A stretch of 64,000 bases of DNA. It comes from Streptomyces sp. B21-083. GTDB taxonomy: Bacteria > Actinomycetota > Actinomycetes > Streptomycetales > Streptomycetaceae. The stretch is taken from positions 248,001-312,000 of the forward strand of contig NZ_JARUND010000001.1 in the NCBI RefSeq assembly GCF_036898825.1. Reading direction: 5' to 3'. The first letter of the stretch is position 1; every line of letters begins with the position of its first letter. Shown piece after piece: positions 8,926-17,838 of the stretch. Under the pieces are notes generated by a model. It ran no database searches. It worked only from the letters and a program-made list of their open reading frames with translations, and had not been told where the DNA came from. Position numbers and translations under genes: made by a program.

Positions 8926-9696
8926 TCAGGCCACTTCGGTCTCTCGCTCGAGGGCCTTGAGGCGGTTCTTCAGCCGGTAGCTGTTGCCGTTGATGGGGAC
9001 TACTTCGCAGTGGTGGAGGAGGCGGTCGAGGATCGCGGTGGCGAGGACTTCGTCGCCGAAGACCTGGCCCCATTCGCTGAAGGTCTTGTTCGAGGTGAGG
9101 ATGATCGAGCCCCTCTCGTAGCGTTTCGAGATCACCTGGAAGACCAGGTTCGCCTCGGCTCGCTCCAGGGGCTGGTAGCCGACTTCATCGACCACCAGGA
9201 CACTCGGCCGCAGGTAGGAGCCGAGTTTCCTGGTCAACCTGCCGGCGGCCTCGGCGGTCCTGAGGTTGCGGACCATGTCGTCGAGGCTGGTGAAGTAGAT
9301 CGAGTAGCCGGCCCGGCAGGCCGCGACCGCCAGCGCGACGGCGATGTGGGTCTTGCCGACTCCCGGCGGCCCGAGCAGGGCCACGTTCGCCTTCGCCTCG
9401 ACGAACGACAGAGTCGCGAGGTCCTTGATCTTGCGCGGGTCGAGTTCGGGCTGGAAGGAGAAGTCGTATTCGTCGAGCGTCTTGTGGTGCGGCAGCTTCG
9501 AGGTCCTCAGGCCGCTGCGGAAGCGCCGGTCGTCGCGGACGGCGAGTTCCTCGGAAAGCACCAGGTCGAGGAAGTCGAGATAGCCCATCTTCGCCTCATC
9601 TGCCCGCCGGGTGTACTCGTTGACGGCTTCGGCCAGGTGGGGCAGGCCGAGCTTGGCGGCCGTGGTGCGGATGCGGTTGCCGGTCAGCTCGCTCAA
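8926..9696 (-). CDS. istB: IstB, helper ATPase of the IS21 element
   Basis: AAA+ ATPase of 256 residues that assists the IstA transposase in target selection and strand transfer. The Walker A motif is GPPGVGKTH near residues 109-117. The Walker B region is SVLVVDEVGYQPL, with ILTSNKTFSEW further on, all characteristic of IstB. The TTG start at 9696 overlaps the istA stop as TTGA, so the two are translationally coupled. The gene is intact and ends a few bases inside the left terminal repeat. Confidence 0.93.
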   Translation of the reverse strand: MSELTGNRIRTTAAKLGLPHLAEAVNEYTRRADEAKMGYLDFLDLVLSEELAVRDDRRFRSGLRTSKLPHHKTLDEYDFSFQPELDPRKIKDLATLSFVEAKANVALLGPPGVGKTHIAVALAVAACRAGYSIYFTSLDDMVRNLRTAEAAGRLTRKLGSYLRPSVLVVDEVGYQPLERAEANLVFQVISKRYERGSIILTSNKTFSEWGQVFGDEVLATAILDRLLHHCEVVPINGNSYRLKNRLKALERETEVA

Positions 9697-10672
9697 GACG
9701 TGTCCTTGCTCTGGGAACGGGTGGTGAAGGGGCGGGTGCCAGTCAGCTCGTCATAGACCGACAACGGCCGGCGCCCGACCTCGATCCGGCTGGCCGCGGC
9801 TCTGTTCAGCAGGGCCTGCAAAGGCCCGGATTCCTCACCGCGGGGACGCCCTTGACGGGGCAGGACGGGGGTGTCGCCGGTGGTCGTCCGACGCCCCTTG
9901 CCGGTGGGCAGGCCGTCCCAGTGCTTCTCCTCGACGACCCGCGCTCCGCGGCCGACCGCCCGTGGGTGCATGGCCAGCAAGGTCTCGCCGCTGGTATCGG
10001 GGGCGGTCGAATGCAGCATGACCTGCGACTTCGTGGCACGGATCTCGATCAGTTGGCGGGGTCGGACCTTACTGGCGGGTACTGAGTAGAGGTTGCCGCC
10101 GAAGGCCACCAGGCAGTCCCTGCCGACCGGCCGCAGATGCCGTTCGGCCACCAGATACGGGGTGGGCGGCAACGGCCGCAGAGCCGCGTGATCGCGGGCA
10201 GCCCGCTCGCCGATGACCTCCCGGTGCGTCTTGTGGATCTGAGCCCGCCGGTGCGGCACCCACGCGGTGAACGCGGCGTCCATCTCCTCGATGGAAGAGA
10301 AGGCCCGCCCGGACAGAACATGATCACGGACGATCAGCACCTGGCGTTCGACCCGGCCTTTTCCGGTGGGGCGGTAGGCAGCCAGCATGTCGATGTCGAA
10401 GTCGTAGTGGCCGGCGAATCCGGCCGCCTCCGGATGCAGCGGAACCGCCTCACCAGGAGCGACGTGGCGGCGGACGACGGTCTTGGTGCGGTCGTAGACG
10501 ATCGTCATCGGCGCCCCGCCGAAGTGCGCGAACGCCCGCCGGTGGCAGTCGAAGAACGTCTGCAGATCCTGGCTGGTGGTGAAACAGCAGAACGGATCAC
10601 GCGAGTACGACAGAACCATGTGGAAGGAGTAGACCTTCGCGATGCCCATATGCGCGAGGATCTTCCCCTCGT
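9693..10672 (-). CDS. istA: IstA transposase, 3' exon (after the intron)
   Basis: The C-terminal two thirds of the IS21 transposase. Joined to the 5' exon it completes the AQVDWGDEG motif around the first catalytic aspartate. It then carries VYDRTKTVV and GKGRVERQ, which fit the second aspartate and the glutamate of the DDE triad. The spliced exons total 1419 nt, an exact multiple of three (472 residues plus stop). Without intron removal this segment is read from an in-intron start and lacks the DNA-binding domain, so transposition should depend on splicing. Confidence 0.88.
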
Positions 10673-13207
10673 GTCGGGTAGCGGGGACGCATTGCTGCGT
10701 CCCCGCCCCCTCAGAACCGGGCGAGCGGGTTTCCCCGCACCTCGGCTCAAGCAAGCCCCATGGGCTTCACGAAAGTGCAGCAACTGCTGGCCTCCTGCGG
10801 CTGCGAGGCCGAAGCCTGCGGTGACAGGAGGCGTGCACGAGGCGTGTTCGGTCCGTGCTCGGCGCGTCAGGCCGTCCGTGGTGAGTGAGATAGTCGGCGG
10901 CTATCGCTCTCTTGACGACGTTCAGCCACCATCGTTCCCATTCCTGGGGCGATTGCGGGGGCTGATCGGCGGTGAGCAGGTGGTCCCCGCAGAGCGGACA
11001 GCGGCCGTCCTGCTTGGCGAGCAGGCGCAAGTTGTAGCTGTCCAGCGGGGGTTTGACCTTTCGTCGCCGCTTGACCCAGTAGTTCGTCAGGCCGGGGTCG
11101 TCGGGTGACGCCCCGCCTGCGATCAGCTGGTGCCGAACGATGTTCGTCCAGGAGAACTTGAGCAGAATGGGGATCTCGCCGCGGTCGTTGAGCACGTTGG
11201 CGCGATCTCCGAACACCCACCGGTCGTTCCTGAACTTGTTGAACCTGCCGAAGTAGCGGCGAGCGATCCACTTCTTCGACTTGTTGGGGTGCATGCGTCT
11301 GGCCCACCGGTAGGTGAGCCACCACACGTAGTGATCCAGCGCCGTGAAGATTCTGCTGGACACCACCCCCCGGTAGTAGGCAGCCCAGCCCCGCACGATC
11401 GGGTTGAGCTTGGCGATGACCGCCGTCGCGTTCAAGCCGCGCAGAGCGCGCACCTCGTCCGCGAGCCTGTTCCGGATGCGCCTGACCGCCTCCGCACTTG
11501 GTTTGATCAGCAGCTTGCCGCGTCGATAGCGGCGGACGTTGAACCCGAGGAAGTTGAAGCCTTCTTCGAGGTGGACGATGCGCGTCTTGTCCTCGTTGAA
11601 GACCAGCCCCCGAGGCGCCAGCCACTGCGCAAGCTGTGCCTTGACCTGCTCGGACTGCTGTCTGGAGTGGCAGCAGGCGACCATGTCGTCGGCGTATCTC
11701 ACCAAGATCGGAGAGCCCGCCACCACATCCCCGGCGTGTGTGCCGGTGGTGAGATAGCGGACCCCTGCGGCCTCCTCCAGCCCGTGGAGGGCCACGTTCA
11801 TCAACAGCGGGCTGATCACACCGCCTTGAGGAGAGCCCTCCTCGGTCGGCGTGAACTGCCCTTTGTCGACCACTCCGGCCTTCAGCCACCGTTCGATCAG
11901 ATCCCTGGCCGGGAACGAACCGAGCGAGTCGAGTAGCCGTGAGTGGCCGATCTTGTCGAACGCGGCGGACAGATCAGCGTCCAGGATCCACAACCGGCGG
12001 GCGCGTGGCCCGCTGAGCGTGGAGAACAGGGAGCCGATCGCATCCGCGCAGCTTCGCCCGGGGCGGAACCCGTAGGAACGGGGCTCGAACCGGGCTTCCC
12101 ACTCGGGTTCCAGTGCGCTGCGGACCCGCGCCTGATGGCACCGGTCCAAGATCACGGGAATGCCGAGCGGTCGCTGCTTTCCATTGGCCTTCGGAATGTA
12201 CACACGGCGCACGGGCATGGGGTCCCAGGACGAACGCGTGCGGTGCACCCGCATCGCGACCGCCGCCCTGGCTTCGGGGGACAAAGCTGTCTCCCCGTCG
12301 ATCCCGGCCGTCCGACGTCCAGCGTTGCGCTGAGTGACTTGCCGCACGCTGACCAGCGTGTTCGACCAGGACCTCAGCATCAGTTTCTGCAAGGACCGGA
12401 CCTGAGCCCAGTCCTCTTCTCGTGTCGCCTTGAAGATCCTCCGCCGCAGCCTCACTACGTTCTCCTCGTGAGTGCGCCAGACGATGGCGTCCCAGTCGAG
12501 AACGTCCTCGGGTCCGTTCACCGCAATGGTGTCCAACATGTCCCTCGGTTCGAGAGGCGCTCGGCCTCGGCGTTCAAAGGCTCACCAGCCCACGTCAGCG
12601 CCCTTTCGGGCCCGGTCGCCTGGACCGGCATCCGGCCGGTTCCCCGTGACAGCCGCCTGGAGAGGCAGCCGTGGTGTCACGAGTCCCGTTGCCTTTCGGC
12701 AGCCGGCATCCGCTTCTTGGGCATCCTGTCCCGCCGAGGGCTTCCGCCCCTCTTGCGATCGGCCTACCGAGCCAGATGGCCCGGACCCCGACGGGGTTTC
12801 CACGTTCCGCGCATACGAGACGCGACCGGGGAGGGCGCCCCCTAAACCCCGGGACCAGCGGTGTTCTTGCGACCGACGGGGCAGGCTCCGGTCGCCGCTC
12901 GCCGCCTCTTCCAGCGGCCAGGTCCTATCACCCGGTGTTCTTTCCGTCTCCCCGGGCTTGTCGATGACGAGGCATCACAGGGGGTTCACTCGCGTTCGCC
13001 CGTCCGGCCTTCTCCTTGCCCGGTTGCTCCCCCTGACGGATCGGGGGCCCTTGGGCGTCTTCCCTGAGCTTCGCACCCTCTGCGGGCAGGACCCGCGAGC
13101 GCACGTCAGGGCGGAGATCGGTCTCGAACACTGACCGAGAACTACGCAACCGGCATGACCGGCCTCCAATCTGCGAGTTCACTCATATGCGCGACTTCGT
13201 GTCGCAC
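10673..13207 (-). mobile_element. Group II intron inserted in istA
   Basis: On the minus strand the intron begins with GTGCGAC (13207) and ends with CTACCCGAC (10673). Its removal restores the istA frame exactly (TGG GGT G / AC GAG GGG). Domain V is visible at 10714-10748 as GAGCCG...GGTTC with a GAAA tetraloop. Domain VI follows as the hairpin GCGGGGACGC/GCGTCCCCGC at 10681-10706, with a candidate branch-point A in the CTACCCGAC tail. About 670 nt of non-coding RNA domains precede the intron-encoded protein. Bacterial group II introns are retroelements that often sit inside other mobile elements. Confidence 0.92.
10767..12539 (-). CDS. ltrA: Group II intron reverse transcriptase/maturase with HNH domain
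   Basis: 590-residue intron-encoded protein. The reverse transcriptase blocks include [16 protein letters not shown] (near 113), [22 protein letters not shown] and the active-site RYADD (281-285). A maturase (domain X) region follows. The C-terminus has a CPLCG zinc knuckle and a HH...LVHASCH segment, an HNH endonuclease of the En type. It should promote splicing of its own intron and target-primed reverse transcription at the homing site. ATG 12539 is the start used. The gene is intact, so the intron may be active. Confidence 0.93.
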   Translation of the reverse strand: MLDTIAVNGPEDVLDWDAIVWRTHEENVVRLRRRIFKATREEDWAQVRSLQKLMLRSWSNTLVSVRQVTQRNAGRRTAGIDGETALSPEARAAVAMRVHRTRSSWDPMPVRRVYIPKANGKQRPLGIPVILDRCHQARVRSALEPEWEARFEPRSYGFRPGRSCADAIGSLFSTLSGPRARRLWILDADLSAAFDKIGHSRLLDSLGSFPARDLIERWLKAGVVDKGQFTPTEEGSPQGGVISPLLMNVALHGLEEAAGVRYLTTGTHAGDVVAGSPILVRYADDMVACCHSRQQSEQVKAQLAQWLAPRGLVFNEDKTRIVHLEEGFNFLGFNVRRYRRGKLLIKPSAEAVRRIRNRLADEVRALRGLNATAVIAKLNPIVRGWAAYYRGVVSSRIFTALDHYVWWLTYRWARRMHPNKSKKWIARRYFGRFNKFRNDRWVFGDRANVLNDRGEIPILLKFSWTNIVRHQLIAGGASPDDPGLTNYWVKRRRKVKPPLDSYNLRLLAKQDGRCPLCGDHLLTADQPPQSPQEWERWWLNVVKRAIAADYLTHHGRPDAPSTDRTRLVHASCHRRLRPRSRRRPAVAALS

Positions 13208-13646
13208 CACCCCAGTCGACCTGGGCCTGGGCCCCTGGAATCACCTCGAACCGGCGGTGCATGCCCGCGAGTTCCCGCGGCGTGATCCCCAGTTCCTCGG
13301 CGACCCTCGGACGGGCTTCCTGGACGTAGAGCTTGACCCGCTGATAGTTGCCCGTGAACCCGTACTCCCTGGCCAGGCGCTCGTGGATGACCGCGGCCTT
13401 CAGCAGGATCTCTGCCCGAAGCATCGAATCGATCAGGGGCGCGAACTCGTCGATCACCCTCGCCAACGACCGCCCGTTCGTCGATCGCCGCGGCGGAGTC
13501 GCCGGACCCGGCGCCGAGAGATACTTGCGGACCGTTTTACGGTCCAGCCCGGTCTCCCTGGAAATTTCCGACAGGCTCATCGCCCCGGACTCCAACAGGC
13601 CACGAAAACGCCGCAGTTCCAACCAGCGACGTGGATCCAAGACCAC
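13208..13646 (-). CDS. istA: IstA transposase, 5' exon (before the intron)
   Basis: N-terminal part of the IS21 transposase: SLSEISRETGLDRKTVRKYL is the helix-turn-helix that binds the element ends, and the exon stops just after AQVDWG at the first catalytic aspartate. The GTG start at 13646 (VVLDPRRW) is preferred, with GGAGGG upstream; a longer start at 13670 is possible. In unspliced mRNA the frame runs only ten codons into the intron before a stop, so the exon alone would give an inactive fragment. Confidence 0.88.
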
Positions 13647-13769
13647 CGCCGACCACCCTCCGCCACCCACACCGACAGGCAGCAGAGTGCCGAACCCGGC
13701 CCCTCAACACGTCAAGAACTGGGGACGTTCATCCGTACGCGGGTGGGGACGTTCATGTGTACGCCGACA

Positions 13770-13890
13770 GGTGGACCCTCAGCAGCGCGCATCCCGCAGT
13801 GGCGGTGGAACGTCACGACTGCCCGAACTGTGACGCACCCGCTGGCCGCGCCTGCCGCACCCGGAGCCCAAGTGGGAAAAACTTGATCGT
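13770..13890. pseudogene. Mrr gene 5' end (minus) and a zinc-finger gene remnant (plus)
   Basis: On the minus strand, bases 13770-13800 continue the interrupted Mrr-like frame (CALLRVHRR, a hydrophobic then basic segment). On the plus strand, bases 13800-13870 encode CPNCDAPAGRACRTRS, the C-x2-C...C pattern of a small zinc-finger domain seen in actinobacterial proteins. The rest of that gene is missing. Both are scraps with no usable start and stop. Confidence 0.45.
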
Positions 13891-13904
13891 CGACACGGGG
13901 CTCT

Positions 13905-14651
13905 TCATGGGGCCGGAGCCTCCCGGAACAGCTTTCCGACGAGTCGGGCTCCCTCGACAGCGACCAAGGCCGTGACGGTATAGATGAAACAGACTGCGAC
14001 TATCACGTAGTTGGCCTGATCGCTGATCCACTTCGCGGTCAGGCTCGTGTTGACGAATTGTCCTGCCGAGAGGATGAAGGGAACACCCAGCAGTAGGGCA
14101 TCAACGACGAGGCTGAGAGCCAGCCAGAAAAGGGATCCGAGTACAGCGATGTTGCAGGGTGCGCCCAGGAGGTACGACAAGATTCTGTTCGAATCCCCCT
14201 TACGGTAGGCGCTGAGCATCAAGAAGGCCGCGAATGCTGTGAATCCAACGGATATCAGGTCGGTACGCAGATAGGGTGAAAGCGAGTCGATTTCGAGAAA
14301 TGAAGCGGCGGACAGGTCGTTGAGGAGATCTCGCCGAGCGGGATCGAATGCCGAGGAGATGAGACTGCCCATGATGTAGGCAAGCCGGAGCATGACGCAC
14401 TGGATGGCGATGACCATGATGGCGATGATCGCCGTAATAACACGCCGGGAAGTCGGCTGGGCAAGGAGACGGGAAATTCCTGAACTCCCCGCACGCCGAG
14501 TTGCCCGTGCAAGCTTCATCGCATTCTGGGCGTTCGTCACATACGACTCCACCGCGTAAGCCAATGTGACAAGAGCGATGACGGCTGGGTGTATCCCCAT
14601 CATGGACAGGAAACTACCCAACGCAGCAGTGAAGTCGGGCAGGCTCGACAT
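13905..14651 (-). CDS. Hypothetical membrane protein, 248 residues
   Basis: Integral membrane protein of unknown function. About five or six hydrophobic helices are visible: near residues 15-35, 68-95, 130-150, 165-195 and 215-240. The N-terminus MSSLPDFTAALGSFLSMMG has no cleavable signal peptide. Basic residues cluster between the first two helices (KLARATRRAG), suggesting a cytoplasmic loop. It has no partner in the same operon; the tRNA-Gly-like cassette B lies upstream on the same strand. Confidence 0.7.
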   Translation of the reverse strand: MSSLPDFTAALGSFLSMMGIHPAVIALVTLAYAVESYVTNAQNAMKLARATRRAGSSGISRLLAQPTSRRVITAIIAIMVIAIQCVMLRLAYIMGSLISSAFDPARRDLLNDLSAASFLEIDSLSPYLRTDLISVGFTAFAAFLMLSAYRKGDSNRILSYLLGAPCNIAVLGSLFWLALSLVVDALLLGVPFILSAGQFVNTSLTAKWISDQANYVIVAVCFIYTVTALVAVEGARLVGKLFREAPAP

Positions 14652-14787
14652 GTGGCCTCGCTAGATTAGTTAGCCCGGTTTCGCTCTGTGGATCCTCGGA
14701 GAAGGACGCCGCAGCAGCATCGCGCACGGGACGTCACGCTGCTGAGTTTCGCCGATTTTCCTCCTCCCCGGCTCTCACGCTGGGCAA

Positions 14788-14826
14788 CACGTAGGGCCCG
14801 TCCGGTGTACGGACGGGCCCTACGTG
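14788..14826 (-). terminator. 17-bp perfect hairpin after tRNA-Gly-like copy B
   Basis: CACGTAGGGCCCGTCCG pairs perfectly with its inverse around the 5-nt loop GTGTA, starting 5 bases after the tRNA-like 3' end. The same hairpin design follows the initiator tRNA at 39540-39575 and the cold-shock gene at 32921-32959, supporting a terminator role. Confidence 0.85.
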
Positions 14827-14831
14827 TATCG

Positions 14832-14901
14832 AGCGCCGGGCAGGCCTTGCACCTGCATTTCCCCGCAGGAAGCGGGGCGTCCTTCCTTGGACCACCAACG
14901 C
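14832..14901 (-). tRNA. tRNA-Gly(UCC)-like gene, copy B, well-formed cloverleaf
   Basis: 70-nt minus-strand cloverleaf. Acceptor GCGTTGG/CCGGCGC pairs over 7 positions, D stem GTCC/GGAC over 4, anticodon stem CCCCG/CGGGG over 5, T stem GCAGG/CCTGC over 5. The anticodon loop CTTCCTG gives UCC (glycine). The D loop is only 6 nt (AAGGAA) but keeps GG. The T loop TGCAAGG has G in place of T55. Position 37 is U, unusual for a translating tRNA, and the discriminator is U with no encoded CCA. Pairing in every stem suggests selection for the fold. I infer a specialised or non-ribosomal glycine tRNA. Confidence 0.7.
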
Positions 14902-15053
14902 ACAACCAGCCAACCCGAGTTGCGGCGACCAGCTCAAGATCAAATTTAGCGGATGCGGCCGGCCCTTGTGGTCCAGCTTCCTTCCGCCCTTGCGAGACGC
15001 GCTCGTGACCCGGCCGATGCTTGCCCGAGGGAAGAGACGCAGACCATCGGTCA

Positions 15054-15347
15054 TCACGGGCTCGAAGAGAAGACGGAAGACCTCGGCGTAGTTGAGTCCG
15101 GCGCCGCTTGCTCGGCCGCTGTGGGATCGCCGGGGAGCGCCAGCACTGCGGCGAGCAGAGTGCCGACGGCGGCCGCGGCCCCGATTGCCTGTCCCAGGTC
15201 GCCCCGCTGCCGGGGTACTCCGGCCTCGGTCCTGCGCCGGCTCCGCCTGTAGACCATGATGCCCACCGCCCCGGCGATCACGATGACCATGACGTCATTC
15301 GAGTGTCCAGACAGCAACGAGACGAGACGAGACGAATCGTATTGCAT
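15054..15347 (-). CDS. Small single-span membrane protein
   Basis: About 97 residues from ATG 15347 (MQYDSSRL); an ATG at 15368 gives a slightly longer form. GGGAG lies just upstream. It has one strong transmembrane segment (VMVIVIAGAVGIMV), then a basic cluster RRSRRRTE, then a second hydrophobic segment (AAAAVGTLLAAVLAL), and ends in a Ser/Pro tail. Function is unknown. It is divergent from the hydrolase gene, with the TetR-type palindrome between them, so both may answer to the same regulator. Confidence 0.6.
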   Translation of the reverse strand: MQYDSSRLVSLLSGHSNDVMVIVIAGAVGIMVYRRSRRRTEAGVPRQRGDLGQAIGAAAAVGTLLAAVLALPGDPTAAEQAAPDSTTPRSSVFSSSP

Positions 15348-15381
15348 CACTCCCGGGGTGTAGATCATGATGATGACGCAG

Positions 15382-15408
15382 GATGACGAGACGGCTCGTC
15401 TCGTCATC
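15382..15408. promoter_or_regulatory. TetR-type operator palindrome
   Basis: GATGACGAGACG and its exact inverse are separated by GCT: 12-bp arms, 27 bp in all. GACGAGAC half-sites recur at 15316-15331. This resembles operators of actinobacterial TetR regulators. It lies between two divergent genes, but no tetR gene is in the window. Confidence 0.7.
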
Positions 15409-15434
15409 GAGTCGTGGATGTGGGGAACGGTGCC

Positions 15435-16339
15435 ATGAATCAGCGGTTTGTCCAGGTCGACCCGGCGGTGCGGCTGTGGTCCGAGGTTCGCGGCGGCCTC
15501 CGGGATTCCACCCTGTTGCTGATCATGGGGGCCGGGGCGTCCGGGCTGGGCTGGCCGGAGGGACTGGTTGACGCGTTGGCCGTGCGCCACCGCGTCATCC
15601 GCTACGACCACCGGGACACCGGCCGCTCCAGCTCAAGTTTCGGCACGCACCCGTACCGCATCGTCGACCTCGCCTCGGACGCGATCGCCGTCCTCGACGC
15701 GTACGAAGTGGAGCGGGCGCACATCGTCGGTCACTCCCTGGGCGGCATGCTCACCCAACTGCTGATCGCCGATCACCCCGAACGGCTGCTCAGCGCAACA
15801 GTGATGGGCACCGGCGCTCTCAGCAGCACCCCACTTCGCACCCGGACGGCTCCCGAACTCCCGTAGACCGACTCCCGCCCATCGACGCACGGGTGCTCGA
15901 ACTGTGGTCCCACCCCCACGAGGACCGTGGCCTGGAGGGCGAGCTGGACCACCGCGTGGAGCACTGGCGGCTGCTCAACGGCGATCAAATCCCCTTCGAC
16001 TCCGAGGAGTTCCGGGCCTCGGAGCGCCGCATCATCGAGCACGCCGAGCGCTACGAGGCGCCCATGACCCACGGGCGCGCGGACCACTCCGGCATGGACC
16101 GCACCGAGGAACTCGCGCGCACAGAGGTGCCGACCCTGGTCGTCTCCGCCCCGGCCGAGCCCATCTTCCCACCGCCGCACCCCGACCATCTCGCCCAAGT
16201 GATCGCCGGGGCACGGCTGGTGGAGATACCGGGCATGGGGCACGCCCTGCCCCGCGCCGTCCACGCACCCCTGGCCGCGGCCGTTCTCGACCACACCCTG
16301 GCCACGGACGCCCGCGCCCGACCAGGGGCGGGGACGTAA
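15435..16339 (+). pseudogene. Alpha/beta hydrolase, broken by one frameshift
   Basis: The first 144 residues from ATG 15435 contain the oxyanion region LLLIMGAGASG, RYDHRDTGRS and the nucleophile elbow GHSLGGM. After TGTGALSSTP the frame shifts by one base near 15835 and ends early. The correct continuation is in another frame through LPPIDARVLELWSHP to PGMGHALP, carrying the catalytic histidine, and stops at 16339. Both halves match one protein of about 300 residues, so the break is recent or a sequencing error. It is probably an esterase or epoxide-hydrolase-like enzyme; the substrate cannot be told. Confidence 0.85.
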
Positions 16340-16582
16340 CCTCGATCTCCTGTCGGCCAAGCGCGGCACCTGGCGAAGAAGACCCAGGCGTGTTCGTCAG
16401 CTGGCGGGCGTATCGACGCCGAGCAGCTGAGAACAGAGGAACATCAACCTCAACTCGGCGATGTCCCATGGTGTGGTGATCCCCACCGCCAGGGGGTGGC
16501 CCACCGGATGGGCAACGACATCGGTGCACGTGTTTCACAGGGACGGCTTGATGGCCACGCATGACGAAGGGACACCTCATCG

Positions 16583-17263
16583 ATGCGCATCCTCCTGATC
16601 GGGCCGCCCGGAGCCGGCAAGGGCACACAGGCAGTGCGCCTTGCCACGCATCTGTCGATCCAGCACATCTCCACCGGTAACCTGTTCCGAGAGCACATCG
16701 ACCAGGGCACCGACCTCGGGCAGAACGCCCACACGTACGTACGCGCCGGCCTTCTGGCACCGGACGAGGTCACCATCGAAGTGATCAGACAACGCCTTGC
16801 CCGCCCGGACACCGTTCGCGGATTCCTGCTGGACGGCTTCCCCCGCAATCTTGCCCAGGCGGAGGCACTGGACGGCATCTTGGCCGACTCGAAGTCGAGG
16901 CTGGATGCCGTGCTAAACCTGGAGATTCCCGAGGCCCAGGTGGTCAGACGGATCGCTGGACGACGGCTGTGCCGCCAGGACCGCGAACACATCTTCCACG
17001 TCCACTACAACCCGCCTGAAGTGGACGGAGCCTGCGACATCTGCGGCGGTGAGCCGTACCAGCGAGATGACGACCGCGAGACAACCGTTCGTAAGCGACT
17101 AGAGGTCCATCGCAGTGAAACGGCGCCGGTCGTCGACCACTACCAGGCTCGGGGCCTGGTGACCACGATCTCGGCCCTCGGCCAGGTCCAGGAGGTCCTG
17201 GACCGCGCGCTGGCCGCGATCGGCCACGGTCAGGTCGATGCCTCCGGCGCGTCGAGCTGCTGA
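16583..17263 (+). CDS. adk: Adenylate kinase (zinc-lid type), accessory copy
   Basis: Transfers phosphate between ATP and AMP. P-loop GPPGAGKGT is at residues 7-15, AMP-site STGNLFR at 30-36, and DGFPRN at 84-89. The lid is extended, with likely metal ligands C130, D133, C151 and C154 (C-x2-D...C-x2-C, one ligand Asp instead of Cys). At 226 residues it is slightly longer than housekeeping Adk, with a Ser-rich tail. It is not next to secY or map, the usual location, so I infer a second, acquired copy. ATG 16583 follows a weak GAAGG-like element. Confidence 0.9.
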   Translation: MRILLIGPPGAGKGTQAVRLATHLSIQHISTGNLFREHIDQGTDLGQNAHTYVRAGLLAPDEVTIEVIRQRLARPDTVRGFLLDGFPRNLAQAEALDGILADSKSRLDAVLNLEIPEAQVVRRIAGRRLCRQDREHIFHVHYNPPEVDGACDICGGEPYQRDDDRETTVRKRLEVHRSETAPVVDHYQARGLVTTISALGQVQEVLDRALAAIGHGQVDASGASSC

Positions 17264-17395
17264 CCCCTCCGCTGGGAAGGTGTGGACTCCTCCACCCCCC
17301 GGACCCTGTCCTCCGCCGACACTTTGGACGCGACCTGCGGACGCCTCAGAAAGTCGGTGGTGACAGCCGCGGCAACCTCACGCGGTGACCTTCTC

Positions 17396-17644
17396 CTACG
17401 GCGTGATAGGGGTCTCGACCTGCTGACCCACCCGCCGGCTCGCGTCGTCCGTGGTCACCGGGCCTTGCCATCCCGCGGCGTCAGGATCGCCTCGAACCGT
17501 TCCGCCTCGCTCCACCACGGCCTCCCCCTGGACGTCCTCCGGCGCAATGACGCACAGCAGCGCGCGGGCCTCAAGGACGTGGCCCAAGTTCTCGGCAAGC
17601 GCGGAGAACACTTCGTCGGACACGGCCGTGGCGGCCTCGCCCAT
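17396..17644 (-). CDS. Hypothetical 82-residue protein
   Basis: The ATG at 17644 is preceded by GGGGAGGGACC, a strong ribosome binding site, which is the main reason to accept the gene. The product (MGEAATAVSDEVFSALAENL...) is acidic and mostly helical in its first half, with no signal peptide, membrane span or cysteine. I do not recognise a family. It lies alone between the adenylate kinase gene and a divergent small secreted protein gene. Confidence 0.5.
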   Translation of the reverse strand: MGEAATAVSDEVFSALAENLGHVLEARALLCVIAPEDVQGEAVVERGGTVRGDPDAAGWQGPVTTDDASRRVGQQVETPITP

Positions 17645-17838
17645 GGTCCCTCCCCGGGGAACTGCGTACGGGACGCCACCAGTCCGACACGTTCGCCGGC
17701 GAAGGCGGACGGGGCCTTCTTGTCCTTGATCCCGCGGCACCAGCGGCAGTTCTGCCGCTGAGCTCATGAATAATGCCTGTTCACCGGGCGGAACTCCGGC
17801 AGGTTTTCGGCAAACTGCCCTAGGTAGCGTTGTTCGGC

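Larger units (their letters stand above)
8872..13769 (-). mobile_element. IS21-family element, 4.9 kb, enlarged by a group II intron
   Basis: The outer ends TGTCGGCGTAC (8872-8882) and its inverse (13759-13769) give the 5'-TG...CA-3' termini of IS21 elements. GGTGG flanks it on both sides (8867-8871 and 13770-13774), a 5-bp target duplication. Inner repeats GCGTACA..GAACGTCCCCA are at 8901-8921 and inverted at 13744-13764, with another at 13720-13740. Without the intron the element would be about 2.36 kb, normal for IS21. It carries istA and istB on the minus strand. Confidence 0.9.
14787..14962 (-). repeat. Repeated leader + tRNA-like + terminator cassette, copy B
   Basis: Second copy of the cassette at 1948-2117, same orientation. 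The conserved 5' part again contains GATCTTGAGCTGGTCGCCG. The tRNA-like stems are better paired here, so this copy is closer to the ancestral form. Confidence 0.75.
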
